Assembly: GCA_017620315.1 (NCBI GenBank)
Contig: JAFZQQ010000083.1
Location: 1-5,787, forward strand
Direction: 5' to 3'
From: Oscillospiraceae bacterium
GTDB lineage: Bacteria; Bacillota; Clostridia; Oscillospirales; Oscillospiraceae
Length of the DNA: 5,787 bases
The notes beneath the pieces are model-generated. The model ran no database searches, had not been told where the DNA came from, and saw nothing but the letters and a program-made list of their open reading frames with translations. Numbering within the stretch: position 1 is the stretch's first letter; each line of letters opens with the position of its first letter. The position numbers and the translations under genes are program-made. Shown piece after piece: positions 4,901 through 5,787 of the stretch.

Positions 4901-5113
4901 ATGGGAACCTCGCTGTTCCACAAGAATCCCGCGCCGAATGAGGCGCGAATGACTATTGAAAAGCCCGTGTGCCGTGATTCGCCGCGGTGCAAGGACTGCC
5001 CGTACCCGGCGCACGGTTTCGTCTGCTGGCACGACGAAGATCATTGCCTGCGGACGGAAATGGAAAAAATCTATCGGAAGGAGAAACGCAAAAATGCAGG
5101 CAATCATCTGTAA
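4901..5113 (+). CDS. Small Cys-rich protein, possibly shortened by a frameshift near its start
   Basis: From the ATG at 4901 the product has 70 aa. Cys24, 30, 33, 42 and 49 lie in CRDSPRCKDCPYPAHGFVCW followed by HDEDHC, spacing C-x5-C-x2-C-x8-C-x6-C, suggesting a zinc or other metal site; the tail is basic (KIYRKEKRKN). Small proteins with a CPYP-HGF-CW core occur on clostridial integrative elements; their role is unknown. The ATG at 4901 has only a GGAG 14 bases away, a poor distance. The same frame is open upstream to 4850 and reads like protein there (CETLGVDLAY directly before Met1, adding a sixth Cys), and a strong ribosome site with an ATG sits at 4839-4848 one base out of frame. Either the annotated start is right and weak, or one extra A in the run at 4849-4853 breaks the true start. 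It overlaps the ArdA-like gene by 20 bases, so the two are coupled. Confidence 0.68.
   Translation: MGTSLFHKNPAPNEARMTIEKPVCRDSPRCKDCPYPAHGFVCWHDEDHCLRTEMEKIYRKEKRKNAGNHL
5078..5083 (+). promoter_or_regulatory. Ribosome binding site AAGGAG of the ArdA-like gene
   Basis: AAGGAG lies 10 bases before the ATG at 5094 and inside the end of the Cys-rich gene. It fixes the ArdA-like start, the first in-frame ATG with a site, and implies translation coupled to the upstream gene. Confidence 0.6.
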
Positions 5114-5787
5114 CGAAAAGTTTCCCGAAGAGGGCTGCGTCACGATCCCCCTGCCCATCCCGGACGAGGAATACGACCACTGCTTGGAGATGCTGGAGCG
5201 TTTGGGGATCGGCGGCGTCACGGCAAGGGACTGCTACATCGACCAGCTCAACGATGCTCCGCCCTGTTTGGATGTGCTGGAGCAGCAGACGGTCAACATT
5301 GACGAGCTGGACTTCCTCGCACGGAGTCTCGACCGCTATACCGACGAGGAGCTGGCAAAGTTTCAATGCGCGGCTGCGGCGCGGGACTGCCGAGACCTGC
5401 CGACACTCATCAACCTGTCCTTTTGCTGTGAGAACACGACCGTCATCACAGACTTTTCGGACTTGGAGCAGGTTGGCAAGAACCACTTCCTCGATATCAA
5501 CGGCGGCTGCGCGCCCACTGGCGTCTATGACGCGCTCAACGGAGAGGGCATCGCGCGCGAGCTGATCAAAAGCGGCGAGGGTAAGGTCACGCCCTACGGT
5601 GTGCTTTATGAGAACGGGATGCGGCTGGAGCCGATGTACACCGGGCAGAGCTTTCCGACGTACCACGACAAAGCATACCTCTTTGAAACAGAACTCGCGC
5701 CCTCCCCGGCGACGCCGGAGGACACAGCGCCAACCGTGCTGTTCCTGCCCACGCCGGAGAAGCGGCTGGAACGTTTGCTGGAACGCG
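5094..5787 (+). CDS. ArdA-like antirestriction protein (C-terminus outside window)
   Basis: 231 residues are visible before the right edge. The N-terminal part has the ArdA layout: a start strand with PIPDEEYDHCLEMLERLGI (21-39), a short DCYIDQL strand (46-52), then NIDELDFLARSLDRYTDEEL (69-88), which matches the Asn-x-Glu-Glu-Leu-Asn-x-Leu-Ala-x-x-Leu helix of ArdA. ArdA proteins mimic the bend and charge of DNA and block type I restriction enzymes, protecting an incoming element. The visible part is strongly acidic, as expected. Classical ArdA is about 165 aa; here the sequence continues with LINLSFCCENTTVITDF (105-121), a KVTPYGVLYENGMRLE segment (164-179) and a Pro/Thr/Glu linker (202-213), so this is the long clostridial form with an extra part of unknown role. 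The gene is coupled to the Cys-rich gene. Family call moderately sure; activity is inferred. Confidence 0.72.
   Translation, partial: MQAIICNEKFPEEGCVTIPLPIPDEEYDHCLEMLERLGIGGVTARDCYIDQLNDAPPCLDVLEQQTVNIDELDFLARSLDRYTDEELAKFQCAAAARDCRDLPTLINLSFCCENTTVITDFSDLEQVGKNHFLDINGGCAPTGVYDALNGEGIARELIKSGEGKVTPYGVLYENGMRLEPMYTGQSFPTYHDKAYLFETELAPSPATPEDTAPTVLFLPTPEKRLERLLER

Larger units (their letters stand above)
2826..5787. mobile_element. Left part of a probable integrative element inserted at tRNA-Pro (right end outside window)
   Basis: The border is inferred from the tRNA-Pro fragment (2826-2871) and the structured, AT-rich stretch beside it. The inner content fits: a PIN-type toxin-antitoxin-like pair, a 235-aa unassigned protein of the kind found on clostridial conjugative elements, a small Cys-rich protein, and an ArdA-like antirestriction protein. 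No integrase, excisionase, relaxase, conjugation or replication gene is visible; the integrase would have to be at the other end or further in. If the call is right, an intact tRNA-Pro(CGG) gene carrying the same 46-base 3' segment should lie beyond 5787. The class (conjugative, mobilisable or phage-derived) cannot be decided here. Confidence 0.55.

Noticed and set aside
4846..4941. A 31-codon gene starting at the ATG that overlaps GGAGGTGAT
   Set aside because: Its sequence looks like the out-of-frame reading of the Cys-rich gene; treated instead as a sign of a one-base shift.
4022..5221. A 399-codon open frame on the minus strand across the right half
   Set aside because: It is antisense to three plus-strand genes and two terminators, has no credible ribosome site and no recognisable protein; high GC third positions keep the frame open.
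1..5787. CRISPR array, riboswitch, rRNA or insertion sequence
   Set aside because: No regularly spaced repeats, no transposase and no recognisable riboswitch or rRNA core were seen on either strand.

Overview
The window looks like a Bacillota (class Clostridia) chromosome of moderately high GC, probably from a gut-type Oscillospiraceae/Lachnospiraceae relative. The reasons are strong GGAGG-type ribosome sites, short gaps between genes, a DUF3798 lipoprotein, a stand-alone HPt protein, and cargo genes of the sort carried by clostridial integrative elements (an ArdA-like antirestriction protein, a small Cys-rich protein and an unassigned accessory protein). The assignment is inference from gene content; no species is identified.

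Left part (1-2420), all on the minus strand: one apparent operon read from right to left. A sigma70-like promoter (2392-2420) precedes a two-domain response regulator (2338-1529). Its first receiver domain is degenerate, its second is canonical, and it has no output domain. Ten bases later comes a stand-alone histidine phosphotransfer (HPt) protein (1518-916), and 64 bases after that a DUF3798 lipoprotein (851 to beyond base 1) resembling a substrate-binding protein. Together they suggest a phosphorelay whose kinase is encoded elsewhere, linked to extracellular ligand sensing or uptake.

Middle (2421-3229): about 800 bases without a convincing gene but rich in structure. They hold a bidirectional terminator-like hairpin, a 21-bp-stem palindrome, a tRNA terminator, and the 3' 46 bases of a tRNA-Pro gene (minus strand) that stops abruptly at the anticodon loop. 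Next to it lie a nested dyad built from TAACA/TGTTA boxes and a tandem GTGCTCCTAA repeat. This is best read as the attachment-site scar of an integrated element. Because the native 3' end and terminator of the tRNA lie to the left, the element should extend to the right, past the end of the window.

Right part (3230-5787), presumed element: a minus-strand pair made of a VapC-like PIN-domain protein followed, one base later, by a 75-aa unassigned partner, with its own promoter and a stem-loop after it. Then on the plus strand come a UUCG-loop terminator, a 235-aa unassigned element protein with its own terminator, a small Cys-rich protein that seems to have lost its start to a one-base shift in a run of A, and an ArdA-like antirestriction protein that runs off the right edge. 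No integrase, relaxase or replication gene is visible, so the class of element is open.
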